Positions 27,085 through 35,783 are shown, counted from the stretch's first letter. The stretch: 64,000 bases of DNA from Paenarthrobacter sp. A20 (GCF_024168825.1 NZ_JALJWH010000003.1:1-64000); one strand, 5' to 3'. Program-made: numbers and translations. Notes: generated by a model from the letters alone, not told the origin.

Positions 27085-27847
27085 ACTCAACCCACCCTTC
27101 ACGGGTCTTGTCCTTGAAGAAGGAGTTGACCAGATCGTCCCGGAGAACCGGTGTGGCTTCATCATCCATATTGGTTCCCACGCTCATCGGGCCGGCGTCC
27201 TTGACCCTGCCGCCGAAATCCTGGCCATTTGCGACAATCGCAGCATCGGCAACCTTCCAATCGCCATCCCAAACCAGTGCAAAGGTGACCGTTTGGAAGA
27301 ATGCACTTGGAGCTGCCTTAACGTTGGCGCTGGTGGCCCCAAAGAACACCTGAACCACAGCAGCCTCCTTAGGTTCGCAACTGGCAACCCGGTACAGACC
27401 ACCAGCGGCAACATCGGAGCGGTAAACCCAGCCACCGTCAAAAGACAGACTGGATAGTTCCTTTGAAGTGGTCAGAAGATCCCCTTTTGAGGTGATCTTC
27501 TCCGTCCAGGCCCCAGCCTTACCAACCTCAGCCAAGGTCTTTTTCTGCTGAGCCCAGGTGGAGACGTTTACGTCCTCGATGAGGTGAATGTAATTGGCGG
27601 CGGCTTGGGCGGCTGAGTCGCAGCTGCCGTTGTAGCCGGTGATGGTTTTACCATCGCTGGCGGTTTTGGTCCCGCCTTCGCCGATCTTGATTCCGGAGAC
27701 GGGGAACCCGAACTTTCCGGAGGCCTGAAGTGCCCCGGGGTCATCCTGCTTGGCTGCCGGTGCTGGTGGGTTCAGAAGGACGACGGCAACAGCGATAACT
27801 AGGATCACCGCCCCCAATGCTGTGAGGAGTTTCCAGTGCTTCCGCAT
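27065..27847 (-). CDS. VirB8-like membrane-anchored protein
   Basis: A 260-residue protein with one N-terminal membrane helix (LLTALGAVILVIAVAVVLL, about 7-25) and an extracellular domain. AAANYIHLIEDVNVSTWAQQ and AFFQTVTFALVWDGDWKVADAA fit the cone-shaped NTF2-like fold of VirB8/TcpC-type channel proteins. Two Cys (SCDSAA and VASCEP) may pair. It lies 3 bases downstream of the small membrane protein gene and overlaps the VirB6-like gene, inside a compact operon. The VirB8 assignment comes from topology, fold cues and position. Confidence 0.7.
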   Translation of the reverse strand: MRKHWKLLTALGAVILVIAVAVVLLNPPAPAAKQDDPGALQASGKFGFPVSGIKIGEGGTKTASDGKTITGYNGSCDSAAQAAANYIHLIEDVNVSTWAQQKKTLAEVGKAGAWTEKITSKGDLLTTSKELSSLSFDGGWVYRSDVAAGGLYRVASCEPKEAAVVQVFFGATSANVKAAPSAFFQTVTFALVWDGDWKVADAAIVANGQDFGGRVKDAGPMSVGTNMDDEATPVLRDDLVNSFFKDKTREGWVEYANAKR

Positions 27848-27850
27848 AGG

Positions 27851-28195
27851 TTAGGCCCCTGCTGCCGTGGCGAGTGCCAGGATGCCGCCGATGATGACGC
27901 TGGCTCCAGCTGCGGCACCGAAGGCGATGCCGGTCTTCTTGGCCCCTGATGCGCCTTCTTCGATGTCGTCGGAGTGGCCGCGGTTGCGGGCGACGCCCCA
28001 CTTCATGAGGTTCCAGAGGAAGGCGCCGGCGAGGAGAACCAGTACGAGAGCCCAGAGGGCACCGAGGATCATTTGGACAGCTCCGGTGAACTTCACACCG
28101 AGGACGTCGATGCTAGGTGTCACGCCGTCCAAGGGGTTGTCTATGGTGGGTACGGCGCTGCGGATGATGATTTCGTTGCGGATCGTGGTGAACAT
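27851..28195 (-). CDS. small two-helix membrane protein of conjugation operon
   Basis: A 114-residue protein with two hydrophobic helices (about 36-58 and 89-112) separated by a charged cytoplasmic loop (GVARNRGHSDDIEEGASG). Size, topology and position resemble the VirB2/VirB3-like small subunits of Gram-positive type IV systems. The start at 28195 follows a GGAA-type box (GGAACC); upstream readings are shadow sequence. Confidence 0.7.
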   Translation of the reverse strand: MFTTIRNEIIIRSAVPTIDNPLDGVTPSIDVLGVKFTGAVQMILGALWALVLVLLAGAFLWNLMKWGVARNRGHSDDIEEGASGAKKTGIAFGAAAGASVIIGGILALATAAGA

Positions 28196-28208
28196 GATTA
28201 TTGGTTCC

Positions 28209-29441
28209 TTATCGGTTGATGGTTTTGATGGAGGTGGCGCGATCGATGGCCAAGAGGCCTTCAGCGATTTCCGCTGATGCGCGCTCGAAGGCGCGGCGGG
28301 CCGGGTCGCCGACGAGCTGCCAGTCGATGATCGAGCCGGTATCCAACGCCCCGTCATACGGGATGTCGATCAGGACCCGTACCGCGGAGGCAAGGTTCTC
28401 GCGAAGCTCCGCCTGCTCGGCTGCGGAGACTTTCGCCCCGCCGCCCTGGGTGACCAGCACGACGGCGTTCCTCACCAGGTCCTTGTAGTGAGGGTTGCCG
28501 GTGCGCTCGGACATGGATTCGAGCTGTTCGATCATCCGCAGGGCCGAGACGACAGCGTTGCGCTTGAGCGTCGTGGGGATCACGAGCTGGTCGGTGACCT
28601 CGATCGAGGCGAGCCAGTTCGCTGAACGGGTGTTGTTCCCGGTGTCCACGATGATGGTGTCGTAGAAACGGCTGACCACCGTGTGGATGCGGTTGAACTC
28701 GTCGGCACCAATGGATTTCATCCGGTCCGCGTCCTCGTCCGCGACCAGGACGGAGAACTGGTTGTTGCCCTGATGGCGGGTGTAGTAGGACAGCTCGCCC
28801 TTGCGGGCGGTGACGGTCTCGAAGGACTCCAGGACGTTCAACAGATCCCAGACCGTCCGGGTGGAGTCGTTCGCGTTGGTCCGGACGCCTGCGGTGCCCA
28901 TCATCTCGTTGTTGTCCCACACCAGCGTCTGCTGGCCGGAGTGGATCCCGAACGTGGAACCAAGCCCGACGCTGCACATCGTTTTGCCCACCCCGCCCAG
29001 GGGCTGGGCGACCATGATCTGCATCGGGCGGGAGTACACCCGCTGGATCGCGGACAGGTCCGCCCGGCGTGCCAGCTCGGCCGCGCCTACCTTGGGACTG
29101 ATCAGACCGAAGCTGACCGCCCGCAGGAATGCCTGCCAGCCGGTGGCCGGCGGCAGCTGATCGTTCACATTCTCCTTGCGGAGGACAGCGGCACTGCGGC
29201 GCCCGCTGACCAGCGGAGCCTCCCGGTGCAGGTCCTCCACCACAGGGGTTTCAGCCTTTGCTACTGCGGCCGGTTCGGCATCCGGGACTGCGTGGATGAT
29301 CGTGGCCGGGTCCGTGGTGGTCGCTTCGGGTTCGGTGTCGGTCAGGCTGATGGGTGCGCGGCTCTTCCGTTCGCTTCCCTGCCAGTTTGTGCTCATCGGA
29401 TGGTTCCTCTCGCTCGTTTCAGGTTCGGTGGGTTGATTCAT
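28209..29441 (-). CDS. ParA/MinD-like ATPase of conjugation operon
   Basis: A 410-residue protein with a variable acidic N-terminal region (about 1-135) and a ParA/MinD-type ATPase domain starting MQIMVAQPLGGVGKTMCSVG, a deviant Walker A with the signature lysine pattern. DTIIVDTGNNTRSANWLA provides the second catalytic Asp, and VVLVTQGGGAKVS lies further on. Such ATPases in transfer operons may position or regulate the secretion machinery rather than segregate DNA; the plasmid ParA is a separate gene at 38877. The ATG at 29441 overlaps the preceding stop; an alternative ATG at 29396 has a better AGAGG site. Confidence 0.8.
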   Translation of the reverse strand: MNQPTEPETSERNHPMSTNWQGSERKSRAPISLTDTEPEATTTDPATIIHAVPDAEPAAVAKAETPVVEDLHREAPLVSGRRSAAVLRKENVNDQLPPATGWQAFLRAVSFGLISPKVGAAELARRADLSAIQRVYSRPMQIMVAQPLGGVGKTMCSVGLGSTFGIHSGQQTLVWDNNEMMGTAGVRTNANDSTRTVWDLLNVLESFETVTARKGELSYYTRHQGNNQFSVLVADEDADRMKSIGADEFNRIHTVVSRFYDTIIVDTGNNTRSANWLASIEVTDQLVIPTTLKRNAVVSALRMIEQLESMSERTGNPHYKDLVRNAVVLVTQGGGAKVSAAEQAELRENLASAVRVLIDIPYDGALDTGSIIDWQLVGDPARRAFERASAEIAEGLLAIDRATSIKTINR

Positions 29442-29971
29442 GAGGTCGGGTCGTGCGGGGAGATGGCTGTTACCAGCCAGGGCTGCTGCTGTCCGGAACG
29501 GTGCAGGAGCATCGTCCAGCGGCCCGCATCGGTGGAGAACGTTGCCGTGACCGTCAGCGGATTGTCGGCGTCCCTGCTGATCGCAGGTCCATCCGTGACT
29601 TTGCGGATGGGCACCCGGGCCGGGTCGATGTACTTCGCATCCTCGGCGTACTCCGGTGCGAGATGAGGGGCCAGCTCAGCGAACCAGGTTGTCTCCGGAA
29701 CATCGGGACGGGCGAACAGGCCCATGACCTTGGCTGCAGTGTCCTTGACCGACTTCTCCGCGCCGGCGTCCCACGTCACCTCCGGGACCCCATAGTGCTC
29801 ATCGGCGCCGTGGTCGTGGCCGTCGTCGGCATGATGGCTCTCCTGGCCTGCCTGTCCTGCGTTCACCGTGGGGGTCGAATCGGCTGCCGGTTCGGTGCCG
29901 GCGTTTCCGGCGCAGGCACTAAGCGAGAGCGCGGCGGCCAGTGCGGCGGTGAGTGCGAGGTGCTTGCGCAT
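29438..29971 (-). CDS. conjugation-operon lipoprotein
   Basis: A 177-residue protein with a lipoprotein signal (MRKHLALTAALAAALSLSAC; lipobox LSAC at about 17-20), then an acidic His-rich linker (HHADDGHDHGADEH) and a soluble domain with VKDTAAKVMGLFARPDVPETTW and LTVTATFSTDAGRWTMLL. The His/Asp cluster could bind metal. The family is not recognised. Start and stop both overlap neighbours, so it is translated with the M23 hydrolase and the ParA-like ATPase. Confidence 0.75.
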   Translation of the reverse strand: MRKHLALTAALAAALSLSACAGNAGTEPAADSTPTVNAGQAGQESHHADDGHDHGADEHYGVPEVTWDAGAEKSVKDTAAKVMGLFARPDVPETTWFAELAPHLAPEYAEDAKYIDPARVPIRKVTDGPAISRDADNPLTVTATFSTDAGRWTMLLHRSGQQQPWLVTAISPHDPTS

Positions 29972-31044
29972 CAGAGAATGCCTTTCTCTTTCATGATCGG
30001 AGTCGGGTCGATGGTGGGATTGATCGGAACCATGGGGTTGGGCAAGGCGCCGGCGAAGAACTCCATGTGGAGGTGGCGGCCGGTGACGTTGCCCGTCGCG
30101 CCCTCGGTGCCCAGCGGTGTTCCGGCGGCCACGGTGTCACCTTCTTTGACCTTCACCGACCCGGCTTCCATGTGGTACATGCCGATCGTGAGCTTCCCAT
30201 CCACTGTTTGACCGGTCACCCCGGTGCCGAACAAGCCATCGAGGTTGCGGACCTTGACGATCTTCATGTCCGTCAGGGCCACTATCGTTCCCGGCCCTCC
30301 GGGGTGAACGAAGTCAATGCCGTAGTGGAAGTTGGCCAGCACGCCCCCGGCGGTGCCGGGCGGTGCCGCACGGGGACCGTAGCCACTGCTGTTGATCGCC
30401 CCTTCCATGGGCTTGACCCACTTACCGGCCAAATCCCCGACAACCTGGTTGCCTTCAGCCGGGCACACGCCGGACGGGTCCACCGTTGCGCCGGATTCCC
30501 CACCCAAGGCTTTGAAGACTTCAGTCGCCTGTGCCCGGAACTTCGTGTAGTGGTTCGGGTCCGCGTTCCGCTGTGCCCTGTGAATGGCGATGGTAGGTTC
30601 GAGGGTTTCCCATCCCTCCACTCGCTGGAGGGCTTTGAAGAAGTTCGTCGCCGAAATGGTGGGGTCCATCCGGTCCGCATAAGAACCCCACGCGCCATTG
30701 GCACGCTGCTGGAACAACCCACGGGAATCCGGGCCTGCCCCGTCCCCGTAGTCAACGACGCGGAGTGTGGATTCACCGATTGCGGTTTGGATCCCGATCA
30801 GCTGCGCCGCGACCGGGAGCTTGAGGGACTTGGCCGCGTTCATGATCGCCTGGGCGTTCTTCATCTGCTCAGCATCAAAGCCAGCCACTCCCCCCGCAGG
30901 GGCAGGACCAGCGGCCACGCCCGCAGGTGCAGCACACGATGATGCCGCCTGCGCCGGATCACTGTCATCCAGGACGACAGTGACAAGGCCAACGGTTAGC
31001 AGCGCAACGATCGATGCGCCGGTAATGACTTTGCGGGCGGTCAT
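29971..31044 (-). CDS. secreted wall hydrolase: lytic-transglycosylase-like plus M23 peptidase
   Basis: A 357-residue exported protein. An N-terminal membrane or signal segment (about 8-33) is followed by a region (about 55-165) with QLIGIQTAIGESTLRVVDYG and SRGLFQQRANGAWG, resembling a goose-type/SLT transglycosylase fold with the catalytic Glu in AIGES. The C-terminal domain (about 215-345) is an M23/LytM zinc peptidase with HYGIDF and GRHLHMEFF motifs. It would open peptidoglycan for the conjugation channel, the role of VirB1/TcpG proteins. It is the first gene of the minus-strand transfer operon. Confidence 0.88.
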   Translation of the reverse strand: MTARKVITGASIVALLTVGLVTVVLDDSDPAQAASSCAAPAGVAAGPAPAGGVAGFDAEQMKNAQAIMNAAKSLKLPVAAQLIGIQTAIGESTLRVVDYGDGAGPDSRGLFQQRANGAWGSYADRMDPTISATNFFKALQRVEGWETLEPTIAIHRAQRNADPNHYTKFRAQATEVFKALGGESGATVDPSGVCPAEGNQVVGDLAGKWVKPMEGAINSSGYGPRAAPPGTAGGVLANFHYGIDFVHPGGPGTIVALTDMKIVKVRNLDGLFGTGVTGQTVDGKLTIGMYHMEAGSVKVKEGDTVAAGTPLGTEGATGNVTGRHLHMEFFAGALPNPMVPINPTIDPTPIMKEKGIL

Positions 31045-31411
31045 CGCTTCACCACCGAACGTACCTGCGGCAGTTAGGCAGTGACGCGTTCAACGGCCGC
31101 TGTGTACCGAACGGCAGCATGTTCTTCAAAACCTGTCCCTCCCCCATGGGCATCGCTTCTTGTCTACTGCCAGCTACTGACAATCAAGTCCACGCTGGCG
31201 TGCCATTCTTCTCTCGCTCCAACCAAAATGCTTGTCACATCGTCAGCATGAGACGCATCTCGTCCTTCGGCAGGATCCCCCTTCCGAAGGACGTTGCGCC
31301 TCCTTCTTTCGAATAAGGCCTACAATTTGACTGTAGCTCAAAGTTGATCATTTAGCGATACACTTGAATCTGCGGCTCAGAGCTATCCGAATAATCGGGC
31401 AAGATAGACGC
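31045..31411. promoter_or_regulatory. divergent control region of the transfer operon
   Basis: 367 bases separate the divergent M23 gene and the winged-helix gene. Within it TTTGA (31326-31330) and TCAAA (31338-31342) form an inverted repeat with a 7-base centre, a candidate operator for the adjacent regulator. No small gene was recognised. Confidence 0.5.
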
Positions 31412-31747
31412 ATGCCGCGCCTCATCCAGCCCAATCATCCGCAGGAGGTTGAGGCAGCCATCGAAGTTCTCGGAAATCGAGCCCACGCGGCCATACTGCG
31501 TTACCTGCATCAGAACGGCCCCTGCACCACCGGCGAAATCCTCAAGGGGATTGTCCTGGACGACAACAGGAAGCTGACCCGACCCAGTCTTCAACACCAC
31601 CTGGAAGCCCTCGAAGCTTCCGGTGCCGTCACGGCGGACTTTCCCGCAGGTCAACGGCATGGCAAGCGCGTGAAATACGAGGCCAATATTGATGCCGTGG
31701 AGTTCGAGATGCTTCCTGCCTATGTCAACTACCTCCGCGGTAGATGA
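31412..31747 (+). CDS. winged-helix (ArsR-like) regulator
   Basis: A 111-residue protein from the ATG at 31412 (MPRLIQPNHPQEVEAAIEVL). HAAILRYLHQNGPCTTGEI and LTRPSLQHHLEALEASGAVTAD make a standard winged helix with a recognition helix at SLQHHLEAL and a basic wing (GQRHGKRVKYEA). No metal-binding Cys pair is visible, so it is not an obvious metal sensor. Being divergent from the transfer operon, it is a good candidate for its repressor. An upstream reading from 31364 adds residues without homology. Confidence 0.8.
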   Translation: MPRLIQPNHPQEVEAAIEVLGNRAHAAILRYLHQNGPCTTGEILKGIVLDDNRKLTRPSLQHHLEALEASGAVTADFPAGQRHGKRVKYEANIDAVEFEMLPAYVNYLRGR

Positions 31748-31812
31748 ACGCCGCAGTCATAACAAGCTTTGTCAAATAGCAATACCTTCTTGCTTCACTA
31801 AGCACGTTACAT

Positions 31813-31850
31813 GCCTGTAGTGAACATGTGCAACGCCTGTAGTGAGCATG
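31813..31850 (+). repeat. tandem direct repeat GCCTGTAGTGA(A/G)CATG
   Basis: Two 16-base copies (31813-31828 and 31835-31850), 22 bases apart and differing at one base, lie about 85 bases before the hydrolase start. A spacing of about two helical turns suits a pair of regulator sites. Confidence 0.6.
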
Positions 31851-31933
31851 ACCTACGCCGTCGCCAGGCAGTAAGGACGTTACGATGTCTGGGTCCCATT
31901 TCCCCTTGATCCGCCTTGGAGGACGAAGACCCA

Positions 31934-33079
31934 ATGCTGACGAAACGGAGCATCCTGAGCTGCTTGGCGTTCCTTGTGCCGGCTGCAGGGCTATCCGGGT
32001 TCGCCGTCGTCATGGCTCGGAAAATCGTCAAGCGAGGCCCAAAGGACTACCGCCGGGCAGAGATGGTGGACGGCGGACGTCGCGTCCGCCTTGACTTGGA
32101 CGACTACACCAAAGCCCCAGGTGACTTCGGCGTGTTCGACCCCATGACGGCCAAATACACGCGAGTCGGTGAGGTCACCCTGATCGACGAGGAACAAAAA
32201 TTCGTCGAAAGGCTGCTCGACCAGTCAAGCTCTACGTCTGGCGGTCTGGGCCCAATCGTCGATTGGACCCCGGACGTGTTTTTCGAACCCGCTGCTGTCC
32301 GCGGACTCTATCAAGAGGTGGATGTCCCCACAGAGTACGGTGCGGCGCCGGCATGGCTATTTGAAGGCGCAGATACGGACGTGTGGGTGATCCATATCCA
32401 TGGCAGCTGGACGGACCGCTCGATCATGTTTCGAGATGTCCACGCGTTCAGCTCCTTAGGATTCACATCTCTGGTTCCCACATTTCGCAGCGACGCCGAG
32501 GTCAGCCCGCCACAGGCAGACTCGAGTCACCTGGGGCAAACAGAATGGCGTGACGTGGAAAGCGCCGTGGCCTATGCCGTTGCCCACGGAGCCAATCGCA
32601 TCATCCTCTCCGGCTGGTCAATGGGTGGGACCATGGCCCTACTCACAGCAGAGCGCAGCGCCCACCGGGACAGGATCGTCGGGCTCGTCCTGGTAGGTCC
32701 CGTCACCAGCTGGCGGAGAGCCATTACAGCAGGAGCAGTGCGGGCCCGGGTGCCGGCGGTTGGTGCAGACCTTGTTATGCGCCTGTTGGGTACCCCCGTG
32801 TTCGCGAGAATGCTGGGGCTGGAAGAACCAATTGATTTCGATGCGCTCGACTGGGTCGACGTAGCCAGCAGGGTGGATGTCCCTACCCTGGTCTTGCACT
32901 CGACCGCTGATCAAGAGGTCCCTTGGGAGATCTCGGCCGCGTTCCAACGCGCGAATCCGGCCACCGTCACCTTGATAGCACTACCCAAGGCCCACCACAC
33001 CCAGGAGTGGAACGCCTCGCCGTCTACCTTCACCAACGAACTGACGAGGTGGGTCAGCAAGACGATCATGACCGAATAG
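31934..33079 (+). CDS. alpha/beta hydrolase, membrane-anchored
   Basis: A 381-residue protein beginning MLTKRSILSCLAFLVPAAG, an N-terminal helix that is either an anchor or a signal. The hydrolase fold is clear: VIHIHGSW supplies the oxyanion strand, ILSGWSMGGTMAL the nucleophile elbow (GWSMG), VLHSTADQEVPW the acid, and the KAHHTQEW region the His. A GGAGG site precedes the ATG at 31934. The substrate is unknown. The gene ends one base before the convergent membrane protein gene. Confidence 0.85.
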   Translation: MLTKRSILSCLAFLVPAAGLSGFAVVMARKIVKRGPKDYRRAEMVDGGRRVRLDLDDYTKAPGDFGVFDPMTAKYTRVGEVTLIDEEQKFVERLLDQSSSTSGGLGPIVDWTPDVFFEPAAVRGLYQEVDVPTEYGAAPAWLFEGADTDVWVIHIHGSWTDRSIMFRDVHAFSSLGFTSLVPTFRSDAEVSPPQADSSHLGQTEWRDVESAVAYAVAHGANRIILSGWSMGGTMALLTAERSAHRDRIVGLVLVGPVTSWRRAITAGAVRARVPAVGADLVMRLLGTPVFARMLGLEEPIDFDALDWVDVASRVDVPTLVLHSTADQEVPWEISAAFQRANPATVTLIALPKAHHTQEWNASPSTFTNELTRWVSKTIMTE

Positions 33080-33994
33080 CTAGGTCCGCTCGTCCAGCTT
33101 GGCTTCTATTTGGCTGATCCTGCCTTGAACAGAGTCCGGGAAGTCCATCAAGTTCACCCGCTCGTAGTTGTGCAGAACAATGAGGCTTTTGTAGACGCCG
33201 TTTTCGAGCGTTTCATTGAAGAGATCCCAGGCCGGACTGACTCGTGACCGATCGGCACGGACCTGCATCCTCAAAGCGGTCAGCCACAGAGCATCGATCA
33301 TCCAGAGACGCAATCTGGGTAGCTGCTTCGACAGGAAGAGAATCAGCCATCCCGCGGCGGTCACTGAAAGGCCTACGTAGAAAAGGCGGTCAAACCAGGC
33401 ACCGATATCTCGGGCTAGGGCGTCCCAGGGCGAGAAGTAGAACAGCACCACGTATGTGATGTGGCACGAAACGGCGACCGCAACCACCAGCAGGCCCGCT
33501 GAGAATGTGGCGTACAGTCCCTTGGCTTTGTGCCGAAGCATGTGGATGATTCTGAGGACGGTGAACAACAGCGCGAGCATGTATATGCCGCTGTACACGG
33601 CGGTAGCGAGCTGGTCCATGCGGGTATCGATGAAGTCCGCGGCCGTTGGAGCTTTGTCCTGAATCAGGGTGAAGCTGGCAACCATGATGGGAATGCTCAG
33701 CAATGGCGAGTAGTAGGTCCATCTGATTATGGGTACGTTCGCCAGACGCCGCACGCTGTCGTTGAAGAAGAAGATTGCCAGGAGCGCGAAGACGGCCTGG
33801 AGCAGGTTCGTCACATTGATGCCACCGAGGTAGCGGTCAATATCCTCCAACGGTGTAACCGTTCCCAGAACATAGAGTGCCGCGAGCCCGAAGATCGATG
33901 CCACCCACGAGGCGCGGGATTCCGGGACCTTGACCACCGAGGGGATCCGAAGGAGGCATAGGGCGCTCAGCAGCGCAAAGAGCAACAGTTTCAT
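33080..33994 (-). CDS. multi-pass membrane protein of XRE/ImmA module (MAB_1171c-like)
   Basis: A 304-residue protein with about seven membrane segments across residues 1-225, then a cytoplasmic C-terminal part with LWMIDALWLTALRMQVRADRS and ENGVYKSLIVLHNYERVNLMDF. This topology matches the actinobacterial family often annotated MAB_1171c-like putative transporter, which sits beside a helix-turn-helix protein and an ImmA-type peptidase. It is the third gene of that minus-strand unit, starting 6 bases after the peptidase stop. Its role is unknown; an effector or immunity function is possible. Confidence 0.75.
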   Translation of the reverse strand: MKLLLFALLSALCLLRIPSVVKVPESRASWVASIFGLAALYVLGTVTPLEDIDRYLGGINVTNLLQAVFALLAIFFFNDSVRRLANVPIIRWTYYSPLLSIPIMVASFTLIQDKAPTAADFIDTRMDQLATAVYSGIYMLALLFTVLRIIHMLRHKAKGLYATFSAGLLVVAVAVSCHITYVVLFYFSPWDALARDIGAWFDRLFYVGLSVTAAGWLILFLSKQLPRLRLWMIDALWLTALRMQVRADRSRVSPAWDLFNETLENGVYKSLIVLHNYERVNLMDFPDSVQGRISQIEAKLDERT

Positions 33995-34000
33995 GGTTTA

Positions 34001-34447
34001 TCAGAGGAAAGGATCAAGACCGGAGGAGCTGCGTGAACGTGTCTTTTTCGACATCTCGAACGCGAAGTCCTCCACCCACCGCTCGACAGGGTGGTTCGGA
34101 ACCGACCGGCAGGTGATGCTAATCGCGTCCGCGGTTTCCCTCAGCATTTCTCCAGAGAGATCCGGCAGGGCAAGGGCTACCTGAAGGCTCTCCAGGTAGA
34201 TGTGTCCGAGCTCGTGGTAGATGCAGTGGAGCTTGTACTGCTGGGACTTCTGCGGGGGGAAATACACGTTGATGCGATCTTCGAATTCGGCCTTGAATGC
34301 CGTCAGGGAACCCCAGGACTCGTTGTACTCGATCAGATTGATCGGTTTCTCGCAGATCACGGTCAGGCGTTCGACGACTTCCTTCATCGACGTCGTGCCG
34401 TCACCGCACAACTCCCGAACCTTGTCCTGTACAGGTGGGAGGGTCAT
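34001..34447 (-). CDS. ImmA/IrrE-type metallopeptidase
   Basis: A 148-residue cytoplasmic protein. LHCIYHELGHIYLESL contains the zinc HExxH motif as HELGH near residue 80. The preceding YFPPQKSQQYK strand and the following helices fit ImmA/IrrE proteases, which cleave a partner helix-turn-helix repressor. The gene overlaps the XRE-like gene by 4 bases (ATGA), the usual arrangement for such pairs, so that protein is the likely substrate. Confidence 0.85.
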   Translation of the reverse strand: MTLPPVQDKVRELCGDGTTSMKEVVERLTVICEKPINLIEYNESWGSLTAFKAEFEDRINVYFPPQKSQQYKLHCIYHELGHIYLESLQVALALPDLSGEMLRETADAISITCRSVPNHPVERWVEDFAFEMSKKTRSRSSSGLDPFL

Positions 34448-34893
34448 TCATCCTCACCGTTCATCGACGAGTCGATAATCCTCGTGATCATCCGCAGTGT
34501 TTCCGGCGACGTCGCGCCCAGGTTCCTCGCGGCGAAGTTCTTCACCTTGAGCTTGCGCATCTGCACAAGGAACTCCATCCGTGCTTCCACCTCGGGAGGA
34601 GTCTCACTGTTGAGATCAACGAGATAGCTGGCCGGCACATCAAAAACGAATTCTGCGATGCCCTTCAGAAGTTCCTGATCGGTCACCAGGCTGCCAGTGC
34701 CATTGATCAAATATGACCACCGTGTCCGCGACAGATGGATCCCGTTGGCGGAAAGTGCTTCTTCCACGTGATTGTACGTAAGCGCCGCGTTGTTGTCGGA
34801 CTCCCAGATATCCACCAGGATGCCCATGCGATCCGCCAGGCGCTCCTTCTTCTGTTGTTGCGTAAGGAACACGCTACGACCCCCATTTGCCAT
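34444..34893 (-). CDS. XRE-like helix-turn-helix regulator
   Basis: A 149-residue protein. MANGGRSVFLTQQQKKERLA leads to a helix-turn-helix region (about 30-85) with YNHVEEALSANGIHLSRTRWSYLINGTGS and LLKGIAEFVFDVPASYLVD, typical of the XRE proteins found with ImmA peptidases. The C-terminal half (about 95-149) is helical and acidic. It probably represses its own operon until it is inactivated by the adjacent peptidase. Confidence 0.75.
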   Translation of the reverse strand: MANGGRSVFLTQQQKKERLADRMGILVDIWESDNNAALTYNHVEEALSANGIHLSRTRWSYLINGTGSLVTDQELLKGIAEFVFDVPASYLVDLNSETPPEVEARMEFLVQMRKLKVKNFAARNLGATSPETLRMITRIIDSSMNGEDE

Positions 34894-35518
34894 CTCTAAG
34901 CTCCTTCAGCCAAGGTCAGCTGCTTGCGATGCGACCGCTATAGAGCAGGCGGACAGCCGACACAAAACTTTACCTGATGTCATTCATAGCGTATAGGCCA
35001 TGGGTAACAACTGAGTTGTGCATGTGCGAAGCATGTCTGTAGGCTGTCGCGTACTTGAGTTTCTTGGGGGAATTCAAGTCGATGCCGCCGGAACCCGCAC
35101 GGGAACCTACAGGTTCACTGAAAACCGGGTTTCGGCCGACGCTTGTCGTTGGAACGAAAGGATGGTGTGGCTTGAATTCAAGGGACGACCGCCACGGGCA
35201 CCCCACCGCAGTTTTCAGAGAGCCCTACCCGCCAGGTTTTCTTTACCAGCCCCGACTGGCTGGCCGCCGAGCCTATGTGCGTGAATAGACGGACCGGACG
35301 TTCACCTGCAGTAAGGCTGAAGCCAGCCATCAGCATCATAAGCAATGGGCGGCGACACGCAGGGCCGTTTTCTGTAAACAAATCCCCCGATCGGACTCGG
35401 CGCGGTGCTAGGTTCGATTCAGTCGATAGCTGTAAACAGAAATTCCATCGACTGCACGTGGCACCAACGATGAACCAGCTACAACCCCTGGTTGTACGAG
35501 ATTCAAAGGACCTGACAA
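34894..35518. promoter_or_regulatory. intergenic with repeated CTGTAAACA
   Basis: A 625-base divergent gap between the XRE module and the small ribbon-helix-helix gene. CTGTAAACA occurs at 35372-35380 and again, as the short palindrome CTGTAAACAG, at 35430-35439, which may be binding sites for the ribbon-helix-helix protein encoded at 35519. No supported gene was found in the rest. Confidence 0.45.
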
Positions 35519-35752
35519 ATGAGCGCAGTAATCAATCGTGGAGGCGGTCGGCCCAGCAAGGGCCTCCGCAAATACATTGGCTTCCGCACGCCGGCCAAGA
35601 CCGCGGAGGACGTTCACATGATCGCCGCCGCAAAAGGCATGACTGTCACCGACTATGTTGCCTCTGCAGTCGACCGGTCCTTGCGCGAAGATTTGGCTTT
35701 GCTGGGTCAGTTCACTCAGCAGGATGAACTCCCGATCCGTATGGCCTCGTAG
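35519..35752 (+). CDS. ribbon-helix-helix-like plasmid protein, 77 aa
   Basis: Begins MSAVINRGGGRPSKGLRKYI, then RTPAKTAEDVHMIAAAKGMTVTDYVASAVDRSLRED. The strand (YIGFRTP) followed by two helices (AEDVHMIAAA and VTDYVASAVDRSL) fits a ribbon-helix-helix/Arc-like DNA-binding fold, common in plasmid copy-control and mobilisation proteins. AAGGACC is the likely ribosome-binding site. It lies just before a terminator and the Rep gene, so a copy-control role is plausible. Confidence 0.7.
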   Translation: MSAVINRGGGRPSKGLRKYIGFRTPAKTAEDVHMIAAAKGMTVTDYVASAVDRSLREDLALLGQFTQQDELPIRMAS

Positions 35753-35760
35753 ATACAAGG

Positions 35761-35783
35761 AAGGCCCGCCATTAGCGGGCCTT
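35761..35783 (+). terminator. hairpin terminator after small RHH gene
   Basis: AAGGCCCGC, a five-base loop (CATTA), then GCGGGCCTT: a perfect 9-bp stem, 8 bases after the stop of the 77-residue gene. Confidence 0.75.

Noticed and set aside
28209..29441. This ParA/MinD-like gene as the plasmid partition ATPase
   Set aside because: It lies inside the transfer operon with no RHH partner or centromere-like repeats, while 38877-39985 has all of these.
29453..30942. Two long plus-strand open frames
   Set aside because: Both are antisense to the lipoprotein and M23 genes, whose signal peptides and active-site motifs are convincing.
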